A stretch of DNA of 64,000 bases, from positions 1 to 64,000 of the forward strand of contig NZ_BNCK01000013.1 in assembly GCF_014656435.1 (NCBI RefSeq), in the 5' to 3' direction. The stretch comes from Thalassotalea marina (GTDB lineage Bacteria > Pseudomonadota > Gammaproteobacteria > Enterobacterales > Alteromonadaceae). Position 1 is the stretch's first letter. Each line of letters begins with the position of its first letter. Positions 55,781 through 64,000 of this stretch are shown piece after piece. A program made the position numbers and the translations under genes. Under the pieces are notes generated by a model. The model saw only the letters and a list, made by a program, of their open reading frames with translations. It was not told where the DNA came from and made no database searches.

Positions 55781-57388
55781 CTACATTCTAAAGATACCAA
55801 ACTTGGTATCTTCGATCGTTTTGTTTAAAGATGCAGATATGGCAAGCCCTAATACTTGGCGTGTATCGGCAGGATCAATCACTCCGTCATCCCATAGCCT
55901 AGCAGACGCATAATATGGGTGACCTTGGTGTTCATAGGTATCGATGATCGGTTGCTTAAATTGGGCTTCCTCTTGTTCTGACCAAGATTCGCCGAGTTTT
56001 TCTTTTTGATCACGTTTTACCTGTGCTAACACACCAGCAGCCTGTTCGCCGCCCATTACTGAAATACGCGCATTTGGCCACATAAATAAAAATCTTGGGT
56101 CATAGGCTCGGCCACACATGCCATAGTTACCAGCGCCAAAACTGCCGCCGATTAATACGGTAAATTTGGGCACATTGGCGGTGGCAACAGCTGTAACCAT
56201 TTTGGCGCCATGTTTTGCGATGCCACCGGCTTCATATTGTTGTCCTACCATAAAGCCAGTGATGTTTTGTAAAAACACCAGTGGAATTTTACGCTGTGCG
56301 CAAAGCTCAATAAAATGCGCACCTTTTTGCGCAGATTCACCAAACAAAATACCGTTGTTAGCGACAATACCTACCGGATAGCCAAATATTCTGGCAAAAC
56401 CACACACTAAAGTGGTGCCATATAGCGCTTTAAATTCATCAAATTCACTGCCATCAACAATACGTGCGATGACTTCTCGAATATCAAAAGGCTGACGGCT
56501 GTCTTTAGGAATAACACCATAAATTTCTGAGGTTTCATAAGCGGGCTCTTGTACCGCTTCGATATTGACACTCACTGGCTTTACGCGATTTAAGTTTTTA
56601 ACTGCGGTTCGAGCGAGTTCAAGGGCATGATGATCGTTTTGAGCGTAGTGATCGGCAACACCAGAGGTGCGACAGTGCACGTCAGCACCGCCTAAATCTT
56701 CTGCTGATACGACTTCGCCAGTGGCTGCTTTAACTAAAGGTGGGCCAGCTAAGAAGATAGTACCTTGTTCTTTGACTATGATAGATTCGTCAGCCATGGC
56801 GGGCACATAAGCACCACCTGCCGTACATGAGCCCATCACTACTGCAATTTGTGGAATAGCTTGCGCCGACATATTGGCTTGATTAAAGAAAATTCGACCA
56901 AAATGTTCACGATCAGGAAAAACATCGTCTTGATTAGGTAAGTTGGCACCGCCAGAGTCAACTAAATAAATACAGGGTAGATTGTTCTCTTGTGCGATAG
57001 TTTGTGCGCGCAGGTGTTTTTTAACAGTAAGCGGGTAATAAGTACCGCCTTTAACGGTGGCATCATTGGCAACAATAATGCATTCTTGTCCACCAACACG
57101 CCCAATGCCGGTAATAATACCTGCGGCTGGTACGTTGTCTTTGTAAACATCAAACGCCGCTAATTGCGACAACTCTAAAAACGGTGAGCCTGGATCAAGT
57201 AGCGCATTGACTCGATCACGAGGTAGTAACTTGCCGCGTGATAGATGTCGTTCTCTGCTTCGCTCGCCACCACCAAGTTTAATTTGTTCTAATTTTTCTT
57301 TTAAATCGTTAACTTGAAGCTGCATATGTTCAACATTATCAATGAACTCTTGGCTTCGGGTGTTAATTTTTGAAATGATTTTAGCCAC
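55781..57388 (-). CDS. liuB: 3-methylcrotonyl-CoA carboxylase, beta (carboxyltransferase) subunit
   Basis: A 535-residue carboxyltransferase. Visible: [59 protein letters not shown], and the C-terminal [41 protein letters not shown], diagnostic of the methylcrotonyl-CoA type. It moves CO2 from biotin to 3-methylcrotonyl-CoA. Nine bases before liuC. Confidence 0.96.
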   Translation of the reverse strand: MAKIISKINTRSQEFIDNVEHMQLQVNDLKEKLEQIKLGGGERSRERHLSRGKLLPRDRVNALLDPGSPFLELSQLAAFDVYKDNVPAAGIITGIGRVGGQECIIVANDATVKGGTYYPLTVKKHLRAQTIAQENNLPCIYLVDSGGANLPNQDDVFPDREHFGRIFFNQANMSAQAIPQIAVVMGSCTAGGAYVPAMADESIIVKEQGTIFLAGPPLVKAATGEVVSAEDLGGADVHCRTSGVADHYAQNDHHALELARTAVKNLNRVKPVSVNIEAVQEPAYETSEIYGVIPKDSRQPFDIREVIARIVDGSEFDEFKALYGTTLVCGFARIFGYPVGIVANNGILFGESAQKGAHFIELCAQRKIPLVFLQNITGFMVGQQYEAGGIAKHGAKMVTAVATANVPKFTVLIGGSFGAGNYGMCGRAYDPRFLFMWPNARISVMGGEQAAGVLAQVKRDQKEKLGESWSEQEEAQFKQPIIDTYEHQGHPYYASARLWDDGVIDPADTRQVLGLAISASLNKTIEDTKFGIFRM

Positions 57389-57434
57389 AGTGTTACCTTT
57401 TTAGTTAACTTCGCTGTGAAAATAAGGTTGAAAT

Positions 57435-57459
57435 ACAGGCCGCTATGTTAGCGGCCTGT
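57435..57459. other. GC-rich hairpin in the liuA-liuB spacer
   Basis: acaggccgct (57435-57444) / agcggcctgt (57450-57459), a perfect 10-bp stem with a 5-base loop and no T tract on either strand. It sits in the 76-base gap between liuA and liuB, the longest internal gap of the operon apart from the liuR-liuA junction. A processing or mRNA-stability element is possible. Confidence 0.55.
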
Positions 57460-57464
57460 CACAG

Positions 57465-58634
57465 TTATTTGCTTTCGTTGAATAATTCGCGGCCAATTAA
57501 CATGCGACGAATTTCAGAGGTGCCCGCCCCAATTTCGTACAGTTTGGCATCACGAAGTAGACGACCTGCTGGAAACTCATTGATGTAACCGTTACCGCCA
57601 AGTAATTGGATCGCATCTAATGCCATTTTAGTTGCAAGTTCTGCGGTATATAAAATTACACCGGCAGCATCTTTACGTGTTGTTTCACCGCGGTCACACG
57701 CTTGTGCCACCATATAAACATAAGATTTTGCTGCATTCATTTGTGTATACATGTCAGCAATTTTGCCTTGGATCAACTGGAACTCACCAATAGATTGGCC
57801 AAATTGTTTACGGTCGTGAATATATGGCACAACTAAATCCATACAGGCATCCATAATACCTAACGGGCCGCCTGATAATACTAATCGCTCGTAGTCTAAA
57901 CCTGACATTAATACACGAACGCCTTTACCTTCCTCACCTAAAATGTTTTCGGCTGGCACTTCACAGTCTTCAAATACAAGTTCACAGGTGTTAGAGCCAC
58001 GCATGCCTAACTTATCGAGTTTTTGGTGGCGGCTAAAGCCCGGGTAATCGCGTTCAACAATAAACGCTGTAATACCTTTTGAACCAGCATTTACATCGGT
58101 TTTTGCATAAATAATATATACGTGGGCATCTGGACCATTGGTGATCCACATTTTATTGCCGTTTAAAACGTATTTATCGCCTTTCTTCTCTGCGCGTAAT
58201 TTCATGCTAACTACGTCAGATCCCGCATTGGGTTCAGACATAGCTAAAGCACCAATGTGCTCACCAGAACATAATTTAGGTAAGTATTTTAGTTTTTGTT
58301 CGTGAGTACCGTTTTTACGCAGTTGGTTTAAACATAAGTTTGACATGGCGCCGTAACTTAAACCTACAGAAGCAGAAGCGCGCGAGATTTCCTGCATAGC
58401 AACAACGTGCTCCAAATAACCTAAGCCAGAACCACCGTATTCCTCTTCAACCGTCATACCTAATAGACCCATGTCGCCAAATTTGCGCCACAAGTCATTT
58501 GGAAATTCGTTGTCAATATCAATTTGAGCTGCACGTGGTGCAATTTCATCACGGGCAAAGGCATTGACTTGGTCACGGATCATGTCAACCGTTTCGCCCA
58601 AGTTAAAGTTGATTGAAGAAAATGTAGAAATCAT
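57465..58634 (-). CDS. liuA: Isovaleryl-CoA dehydrogenase
   Basis: A 389-residue acyl-CoA dehydrogenase. N-terminal [23 protein letters not shown]/substrate loops [16 protein letters not shown] and [17 protein letters not shown], and the isovaleryl-CoA-type [18 protein letters not shown], with Glu in DYERLVL region compatible with the alternative base position. It oxidises isovaleryl-CoA to 3-methylcrotonyl-CoA. C-terminal [17 protein letters not shown] is intact. Confidence 0.96.
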   Translation of the reverse strand: MISTFSSINFNLGETVDMIRDQVNAFARDEIAPRAAQIDIDNEFPNDLWRKFGDMGLLGMTVEEEYGGSGLGYLEHVVAMQEISRASASVGLSYGAMSNLCLNQLRKNGTHEQKLKYLPKLCSGEHIGALAMSEPNAGSDVVSMKLRAEKKGDKYVLNGNKMWITNGPDAHVYIIYAKTDVNAGSKGITAFIVERDYPGFSRHQKLDKLGMRGSNTCELVFEDCEVPAENILGEEGKGVRVLMSGLDYERLVLSGGPLGIMDACMDLVVPYIHDRKQFGQSIGEFQLIQGKIADMYTQMNAAKSYVYMVAQACDRGETTRKDAAGVILYTAELATKMALDAIQLLGGNGYINEFPAGRLLRDAKLYEIGAGTSEIRRMLIGRELFNESK

Positions 58635-58688
58635 GATGTTTCCTTTTATAAATATTTTACTAGTTGCAGGTACGTTATGCGTTGCTGA

Positions 58689-59087
58689 TTATTTGTTGTT
58701 TTCTATCTCAGTTAACGCATTGCGACAGTTGTTTTCTAAGCCTGTTAGTTCGACCAAAACCGCTTTAATATCTTCTAACTGCTGATTAAGTTCGTCTTTT
58801 TTTAGTGCAATTAAATCCATGATGGTATTTAACTGAGTAACGCTGGATTTATCAGCGTCATATAATTCAAAAAGTCGACCCGTTTCAGCAAGTGAAAAAC
58901 CGAGTCTTTTGCCACGTAAGATTAACTTTAGACGAACTTTATCTCTTTGGTTATAAATTCGTGTTTGCCCTTTACGTGTTGGGTGGATTAATCCCTGATC
59001 TTCATAAAATCGGATACTTCTGGTGGTAATATCAAACTCTTTTGCCAGTTCACCGATAGAGTAGGTTGCCGTATTTTTGTTGCTCAT
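58689..59087 (-). CDS. liuR: MerR-family regulator of the liu operon
   Basis: A 132-residue MerR-type protein. The N-terminal winged helix is YSIGELAKEFDITTRSIRFYEDQGLIHPTRKGQTRIYNQRDKVRLKLI; a dimerisation helix follows. It matches LiuR, the branched-chain amino acid catabolism regulator of gammaproteobacteria. It lies upstream of liuA on the same strand. Two palindromic sites are in the divergent region before it. Confidence 0.92.
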   Translation of the reverse strand: MSNKNTATYSIGELAKEFDITTRSIRFYEDQGLIHPTRKGQTRIYNQRDKVRLKLILRGKRLGFSLAETGRLFELYDADKSSVTQLNTIMDLIALKKDELNQQLEDIKAVLVELTGLENNCRNALTEIENNK

Positions 59088-59127
59088 TGCACACCCATAA
59101 TTAATAATAACTGGCTTACCATAACAT

Positions 59128-59151
59128 GAAGTTTACGTTTACGTAAACTTC
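59128..59151. promoter_or_regulatory. LiuR operator, site 1
   Basis: Perfect inverted repeat gaagtttacg / cgtaaacttc with a 4-base spacer (ttta), 41 bases before the liuR start codon, in the probable liuR promoter. Confidence 0.75.
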
Positions 59152-59240
59152 CTTTGTTGATATCGTTACCTAGTTAAAATTTTCGCAAGTGGAAATTATC
59201 TAATACAGTCAACGGGTCTACTGACTGAATGAACTATTTA

Positions 59241-59258
59241 GTTTACGTTGGCGTAAAC
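59241..59258. promoter_or_regulatory. LiuR operator, site 2
   Basis: gtttacg / cgtaaac with a 4-base spacer (ttgg): same half-site and spacing as site 1. It lies about 105 bases before the acetyl-CoA acetyltransferase start, suggesting control of that divergent gene. Confidence 0.7.
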
Positions 59259-59362
59259 GTAAATATAAGTTAACCTAATTGACACTATTTTATAAATAAC
59301 AGCATTGCTCTATTATTTACAAAGCTATAAATAAGAGCGCTAAGCGCTAATTGGAGAACATT

Positions 59363-60547
59363 ATGTCTAATCAAGATCCAGTGGTTATTGTTGCAGCTAA
59401 AAGAACGCCTATGGGGGGCTTTTTAGGCAGCTTATCACCTGTTGCTGCACCAAGTCTTGGAGCAACTGCCATAAAAGCAGCAGTTGAAGCGGCAGGTTTA
59501 GCTAATGATCAAATTGATGAAGTTATTATGGGGTGTGTTTTACCAGCAGGGTTAAAACAGGCACCAGCACGCCAAGCGGCTTTAGAAGCCGGCCTTGAGT
59601 TATCTACCGTATGTACCACTATCAACAAAGTGTGTGGTTCGGGTATGAAAGCGGCGATGCAAGCGAACGATGCTATTTTAGCAGGTTCTATTGATGTTGC
59701 CGTTGCTGGTGGCATGGAGAGCATGACTAATGCACCTCATTTACTGCCTTCAGGACGTTCAGGCATCAAAATGGGCGCGGGACAAGTATTGGATCACATG
59801 ATGGTCGATGGCCTTGAAAATGCTTACGATGGCGTATCTATGGGCTGTTTTGCACAAGCTACTGCTGACGATGTTGCGTTTACACGTGAACAAATGGATG
59901 AGTATGCTATTCGCTCATTATCGCGTGCAAATGAAGCGATTGAATCTGGTGCTTTTACCAACGAAGTTGCTCCAGTCACGGTTAAAACACGTAAAGGTGA
60001 TGTTGTCGTTGATACTGACGAACAACCTGGCAATGCGCGTCCGGACAAAATTCCTTCTTTGCGTCCCGCATTTAAAAAAGACGGTACCATTACTGCGGCT
60101 AACTCAAGTTCTATTTCTGACGGTGCTGCAGCTTTAGTTTTAATGAGACAATCAGAAGCTGAAAAGCGTGGTTTAACACCATTGTGCAAAGTGGTCGCCC
60201 ATGCAACACATGCTCAAAAACCTGAAGAATTTACAGTAGCACCTGTTGGTGCGATGAAAAAGGTGCTTGATAAAGCCAGCTGGTCTGCAAGCGATGTTGA
60301 ATTATGGGAAATTAACGAAGCTTTTGCCATGGTGACTATGTTGGCCATCAAAGAACTTGAGCTTGATGTTGAGAAAGTAAATGTCAATGGTGGAGCGTGT
60401 GCTTTAGGTCATCCACTTGGTGCAAGTGGTGCACGTATTATGGTAACGCTTATTAATGCACTAAAAAATCGTAATTTACACAAAGGTGTTGCTTCGCTAT
60501 GTATTGGTGGTGGAGAGGCAACGGCAATCGCTGTAGAAATGCTATAA
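59363..60547 (+). CDS. Acetyl-CoA C-acetyltransferase (thiolase)
   Basis: A 394-residue thiolase. First Cys in NKVCGSGMKA, His in NGGACALGHPLGASGAR region with the substrate-binding NEAFAMV, and the second Cys in SLCIGGGEATAIAV. It converts acetoacetyl-CoA to two acetyl-CoA, completing the pathway of the divergent liu-sco operon. The ATG at 59363 has ggag 8 bases upstream; a TTG at 59351 is less likely. One LiuR-type operator lies upstream. Confidence 0.95.
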   Translation: MSNQDPVVIVAAKRTPMGGFLGSLSPVAAPSLGATAIKAAVEAAGLANDQIDEVIMGCVLPAGLKQAPARQAALEAGLELSTVCTTINKVCGSGMKAAMQANDAILAGSIDVAVAGGMESMTNAPHLLPSGRSGIKMGAGQVLDHMMVDGLENAYDGVSMGCFAQATADDVAFTREQMDEYAIRSLSRANEAIESGAFTNEVAPVTVKTRKGDVVVDTDEQPGNARPDKIPSLRPAFKKDGTITAANSSSISDGAAALVLMRQSEAEKRGLTPLCKVVAHATHAQKPEEFTVAPVGAMKKVLDKASWSASDVELWEINEAFAMVTMLAIKELELDVEKVNVNGGACALGHPLGASGARIMVTLINALKNRNLHKGVASLCIGGGEATAIAVEML

Positions 60548-60599
60548 ACACATTGTTTATGTGTATCAGAGGTTAAAAGGTTAACCGCTGAAACTCTTA

Positions 60600-60634
60600 T
60601 GAGGGCCATTGTATTTGCAATGGCCCTTTTTTTA
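60600..60634 (+). terminator. Terminator after the thiolase gene
   Basis: gggccattg (60603-60611) / caatggccc (60618-60626) with a 6-base loop followed by ttttttt. Confidence 0.9.
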
Positions 60635-60833
60635 GTCGGTTTTGTTACACTGAACGATAAAGACAGTTAGAGACAAACTCATAGCTTTTGTTAAGTTGTT
60701 TCAATGCGTTAGCTGTATTGATGTTTTATTAATCACTTAATTGGAATAGTTATTCACAATGTCAGTGTTTTTAGATATGCTGCTTGATAAATAAAAAAGC
60801 AACCTTTGCACTGATGTGCTGAACCAAAGGGAT

Positions 60834-63623
60834 ATGTTGTTAAACGATTTCACGTCTTTATTTCAAAAACTTTCAACGTATTGTGCACGGTGTTTGTGGT
60901 TCGCCTTACTATTTATTGCCTGTTTATTTCTCAAGCCTGCAAACGCTAATTCCGAAAAACCAATCATCATGGGGTACTATTCTCAATGGGCTATTTATAG
61001 CCCTAATGTACTCATCCAAGATTTACCCGTTCATTTAATGACCCACTTGGTCTATAAAAATGCAGATTTAACTCGGCATGGTGAGGTAGTGTTAGGTGAC
61101 CGTTTTGCAGATATTGAACATTTGTATCTTGGAGCTGACAGAGATGACGAATACTTGGGCAGTTTTGGCCAGTTAAAAAAAACCAAACGTGACTACCCAG
61201 AGCTAAAAACGGTAATTAGTATTGGTGGTTGGAGCCGTTCTGAGCACTTTTCTACTTTGGCAAGTACATCCGAGGGACGTGCTATTGTGGCTAAAAACGC
61301 TATTGCGTTTATGAAAAAGTATCAATTTGATGGCATTGAAATTGATTGGCAGTTTCCAATTTATCGAACATCAAGCCCCGACATTGTTAGTAGGCGCGAC
61401 AATGATGGCAATAACCTTAATTTGTTATTACAAGAAATCAGACGTCAATGTCATGCACAAAATCTTAATTGTTGGCTGCAAACGATATTAGCGCCATATA
61501 GTTTAGAAACAAATTGGGATGCTACTACACTTAATCAGCAAGTTGACGCTGTGGTTATTGATGTAACACGATTACCCGGAGACCAAGGAGAGTTAGCCGA
61601 GCCTCAGTCGCCGCTTTTTGCTAATAAAGGTGAACGCTCCGTTGATTCTGTCATCAATATATTGTCGTCATTTGGTGTGAACAAAGACAAAATGGTAATG
61701 ACCGTTGGTTCATTTGCTGTTGGTTGGGAAGGTGTACCTGATATTAATAATGGCTTTAAACAGCAACACAAAACCTTAAGCTGGGGGAGTTGGGACGGGC
61801 AACACAGCGGCGCAACGGGTGTGTATAACCAAAAAAATCTATCGTATTTTTTGTCAATTGAAGACTATATCGAATACTGGGACGAACGAGGAAAAACCAG
61901 TTATTTGTTTAATCCTAAAAAATATGGCGGACACTTTATTGCGTTTGAAAACAAAAGCGCTATCGCCGCTAAAGTTCTCTACGCCAAGGATAATCAATTG
62001 GCTGGAATGGCCGTTAGACAGCTTCATAATGGTGATCGAGCGTTAATTGATGTATTTGATCAGTATCATTTTTTTACCAGTAGATATTACAAAATGCTTG
62101 AGTTTTGGCTGCAAAACCGTGATGCGCTTATTGTACTGTTGCAAATGATGTCGATTATTTTGATAGGGATTATTGCTTTTACTGTATTGTTGAACAAAAG
62201 AAATAAGGAAGATTTTATACAGCACCAAACGTTTTACCGTTTACAGTACTGGTTACAAGGCATTGAGTGGCCGCTTTTAAGTGTGGTTACTGCTGCTAAC
62301 CAAGCAAAAGACAAAGCGTTACTTTCTGCACAACAAGTGAAAGCCATTACCGAACTTTCTTCTCAGGTTTTACAGCCTTTAGCGTCAATTCTCTCTGAAA
62401 CAAAACTTAACTCATCGGTTAATCAGATATTTAAAGAAGTTGTTCATTTGCAACAAATCTTGCAAAACGTGGCGACTTTATCTGAACTTGAACATGGCCG
62501 ACAGATATATTGGAACAAAGATGTTTCGTTGCAACTATTGATAAATCCAGATGGATTGCAGCAGTTTTTATACAATTTATGTGATTTTGCTAGCCAACAC
62601 AGTAGCCAATTTGAACTTATTACTTTGCATGTTGCGTTTGATCAACAAGGGGGAACAATTGAGTTAGCATGGGCAGCGGGCGATCAGATAACGTCTTTAA
62701 ACCATACTAGGCTCAATGCACTACATCATCAGGCGAAGCTACTTGGTGTTTCTCTTTACACCAACAACGCAAAAGGCAACTTTACCATAGTATTTCCATC
62801 AGAGCTGGTTATGCAAAGTCACAGAGCACAAGAGGGGATTGCATTTAATTTTCAGCAAAAAAAACTGATCGTTGATAATGTCGAATTGGTCAATGAAAAC
62901 AAGCCTCAGTTATTAGAAGATTCTGCCTCAAAAGAGTTAGCAATAAAACGAGCCCCGTCACTCAATTCATTGTTTATGGCGATCACTTCGTTCAATTTGT
63001 CGACCGCGCCGAGTAAAGACATATACAAAGGTTTAGAGCAAGCTTGCCAATATTTTATCGACATTTTGCAGCAAGAGACAAAAATTACCATCAATCACCA
63101 TGATCAATTGGTGTCTCGATTAGGAGAAGAAGCTCTTTTATCTAAGAATGAGGTATTGGTTAATGCTGATGATATTACTGTTGAAATTGTCACTAAAAAT
63201 AAATTAAGTGAATCCGATCAACAATTAATACAAGTTTTAGTGTACCAAACGTTAATGGTGCAAAAAGCGATACAGTCTTTGCTAAAAGAGCCAACTGTTT
63301 TGTCAGAATTATATGAACTAACCCGTTTTAAGGAAAAAACAAAATATTTAAAAGCCGAGTCAGGTTATACCGGAATATATGTTCAAGGTAAAAAAGAGCC
63401 CAGATATATTTCTATGCGATTAAGAACCGTGCGTTTGTATTTTGATGAAACTGCCTTGTTACAAATACATCGTTCTTATTTAGTGAATCCCAAAAAGGTT
63501 GAGCGGGTAAATCGTGTTTCAAAATTAAAATATGAAGCCATTATTGGTAAAGAATCGTTACCTATAAGCCGAACTTTTATTCCTGCAATTCAGCAAAGTC
63601 ATCCTCATTGGTTTAATCATTAA
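60834..63623 (+). CDS. Membrane one-component regulator: inactive GH18 ectodomain, TM helix, degenerate kinase core, LytTR domain
   Basis: About 929 residues. (1) Signal/anchor helix ~21-38 (WFALLFIACLFL). (2) GH18 domain ~45-415: MGYYSQWAIYS, VISIGGWSRSEHF, catalytic region FDGIEIDWQFP. The DxxDxDxE motif reads D166-E169-D171-Q173, so the general acid Glu is Gln and hydrolysis is unlikely. (3) TM helix 431-453. (4) Kinase-like core: SSQVLQPLASI at 509-519 aligns with SHELRTPLASI with Ser510 in place of His; an N-box remnant (QQFLYNLCDFA, N581) and no clear G boxes. (5) A GAF-like stretch, then LytTR (~832-925) with QIHRSYLVNPKKVERV. Predicted function: sense a glycan such as chitin outside the membrane and bind DNA directly. 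An upstream GTG at 60816 is the alternative start. Confidence 0.85.
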   Translation: MLLNDFTSLFQKLSTYCARCLWFALLFIACLFLKPANANSEKPIIMGYYSQWAIYSPNVLIQDLPVHLMTHLVYKNADLTRHGEVVLGDRFADIEHLYLGADRDDEYLGSFGQLKKTKRDYPELKTVISIGGWSRSEHFSTLASTSEGRAIVAKNAIAFMKKYQFDGIEIDWQFPIYRTSSPDIVSRRDNDGNNLNLLLQEIRRQCHAQNLNCWLQTILAPYSLETNWDATTLNQQVDAVVIDVTRLPGDQGELAEPQSPLFANKGERSVDSVINILSSFGVNKDKMVMTVGSFAVGWEGVPDINNGFKQQHKTLSWGSWDGQHSGATGVYNQKNLSYFLSIEDYIEYWDERGKTSYLFNPKKYGGHFIAFENKSAIAAKVLYAKDNQLAGMAVRQLHNGDRALIDVFDQYHFFTSRYYKMLEFWLQNRDALIVLLQMMSIILIGIIAFTVLLNKRNKEDFIQHQTFYRLQYWLQGIEWPLLSVVTAANQAKDKALLSAQQVKAITELSSQVLQPLASILSETKLNSSVNQIFKEVVHLQQILQNVATLSELEHGRQIYWNKDVSLQLLINPDGLQQFLYNLCDFASQHSSQFELITLHVAFDQQGGTIELAWAAGDQITSLNHTRLNALHHQAKLLGVSLYTNNAKGNFTIVFPSELVMQSHRAQEGIAFNFQQKKLIVDNVELVNENKPQLLEDSASKELAIKRAPSLNSLFMAITSFNLSTAPSKDIYKGLEQACQYFIDILQQETKITINHHDQLVSRLGEEALLSKNEVLVNADDITVEIVTKNKLSESDQQLIQVLVYQTLMVQKAIQSLLKEPTVLSELYELTRFKEKTKYLKAESGYTGIYVQGKKEPRYISMRLRTVRLYFDETALLQIHRSYLVNPKKVERVNRVSKLKYEAIIGKESLPISRTFIPAIQQSHPHWFNH

Positions 63624-63965
63624 CATGTTTTAGGGTTCAGTTTATGAATGTGATAACGGGTGTGTTTTTAATAAAAACCTTTAAAAACAGATTGATATGT
63701 GAGTTGTTGGTACGCTTCATGAATTGAGCATGCAAAGCTATATCACTGATCAGTCACGCTTGATATGTTTAGGTGGTCACTAGGCTAACACGTGGTACAT
63801 CGGATAAATTTTAAGTTTGCTCTTATAAGGTAAACTAGCATTCGATAATGACATGAGTATTAAACACTTGGATTTATATAAGCTGTGTTTCGGGGTAAGC
63901 AAGCGCAAAATATTACGCCTAAGTGATAAGGGAATACCATTAGAAGAATAACTAGAGGTTCGCAT
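63624..63965. other. Noncoding spacer, 342 bases
   Basis: No gene is supported here. The stretch is AT-rich, with only very short frames on both strands. I see no clear sigma70 promoter or terminator. It is the most likely place for target sites of the adjacent LytTR regulator, but I could not define a repeated motif by eye. Confidence 0.5.
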
Positions 63966-64000
63966 ATGTCGACGTCATTTAATAAAAGTTTGATCGCTTT
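63966..64000 (+). CDS. Start of a further gene, cut by the window edge
   Basis: ATG at 63966 preceded by agagg at 63954-63958 (7-base spacing). The first residues are MSTSFNKSLIA, with a basic then hydrophobic start like a signal peptide of an outer-membrane or exported protein. Too short to identify. Its position directly after the LytTR regulator makes it a candidate target. Confidence 0.5.
   Translation, partial: MSTSFNKSLIA

Noticed and set aside
63780-63965. Minus-strand 61-residue frame at the right end
   Set aside because: Low-complexity, no ribosome site, no family resemblance, and it lies in the probable control region of the next gene.

Overview
The window looks like a chromosomal segment of a marine, AT-rich gammaproteobacterium of the Alteromonadales, most likely Colwelliaceae (Thalassotalea/Colwellia type). 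This rests on protein flavour and gene order: rnm-yciO-scpA-scpB-rluB beside a complete trp operon, acnB, pntAB, a liu operon run by a MerR regulator, and a GlyGly-CTERM protein. It is inference, since no rRNA gene is present. I saw no tRNA, rRNA, CRISPR array, prophage or intact insertion sequence. The only mobile trace is the tail of a probable REP-associated transposase at base 1, with its REP palindrome beside it and a second REP copy near 13.48 kb.

Layout. 0-5.2 kb: transposase tail, GNAT enzyme, HdfR-like LysR regulator, then a coupled pair of a GshB-like ATP-grasp ligase and a fused N-formylglutamate-amidohydrolase-like/QEGLA (DUF1704) metallopeptidase. 5.2-7.8 kb: a minus-strand operon (DCC protein, SDR, CIA30 protein, Trp-rich protein, flavin reductase-like protein). 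7.9-14.7 kb: single genes (EamA transporter, DUF4870, M1 peptidase, two membrane proteins, cyclophilin, serine hydrolase). 14.7-21.6 kb: acnB, then a DesK/DesR-type two-component pair divergent from a MipA-lipoprotein-microprotein block. 21.6-29.7 kb: DAHP synthase-trpEGDCFBA preceded by a classical attenuator whose leader peptide has three consecutive Trp codons. 29.7-38.1 kb: rnm, yciO, scpAB, rluB, rnd, ycgL, a lytic transglycosylase, ycgN and an orphan solute-binding protein. 38.3-50.2 kb: pntAB, an AGCS symporter, an EF-hand protein, an RhlE-like helicase, a diguanylate cyclase, a CPA2 antiporter, a patatin, and a DUF3718 gene preceded by a cyclic-di-GMP-I riboswitch. 50.6-60.6 kb: the leucine/isovalerate operon liuR-liuABCDE-scoAB, divergent from an acetyl-CoA acetyltransferase gene, with two palindromic operators between them. 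60.8-64 kb: an unusual membrane regulator and the first codons of a further gene.

How the genes work together. The liu operon plus thiolase would take isovaleryl-CoA to acetoacetate and then acetyl-CoA, which AcnB-dependent TCA flux can burn; PntAB balances NADH and NADPH. The trp operon carries its own DAHP synthase, so Trp attenuation should also control entry of carbon into the aromatic pathway.

Most novel candidates: (1) the ~929-residue protein at 60.8-63.6 kb, a GH18 chitinase-like ectodomain whose catalytic Glu is Gln, then a transmembrane helix, a histidine-kinase core lacking its His, and a LytTR DNA-binding domain: a probable one-component, membrane-bound glycan sensor; (2) the ATP-grasp/QEGLA-peptidase pair, which resembles a ligase/carboxypeptidase modification cycle; (3) the cyclic-di-GMP-I riboswitch ahead of a small exported DUF3718 protein.
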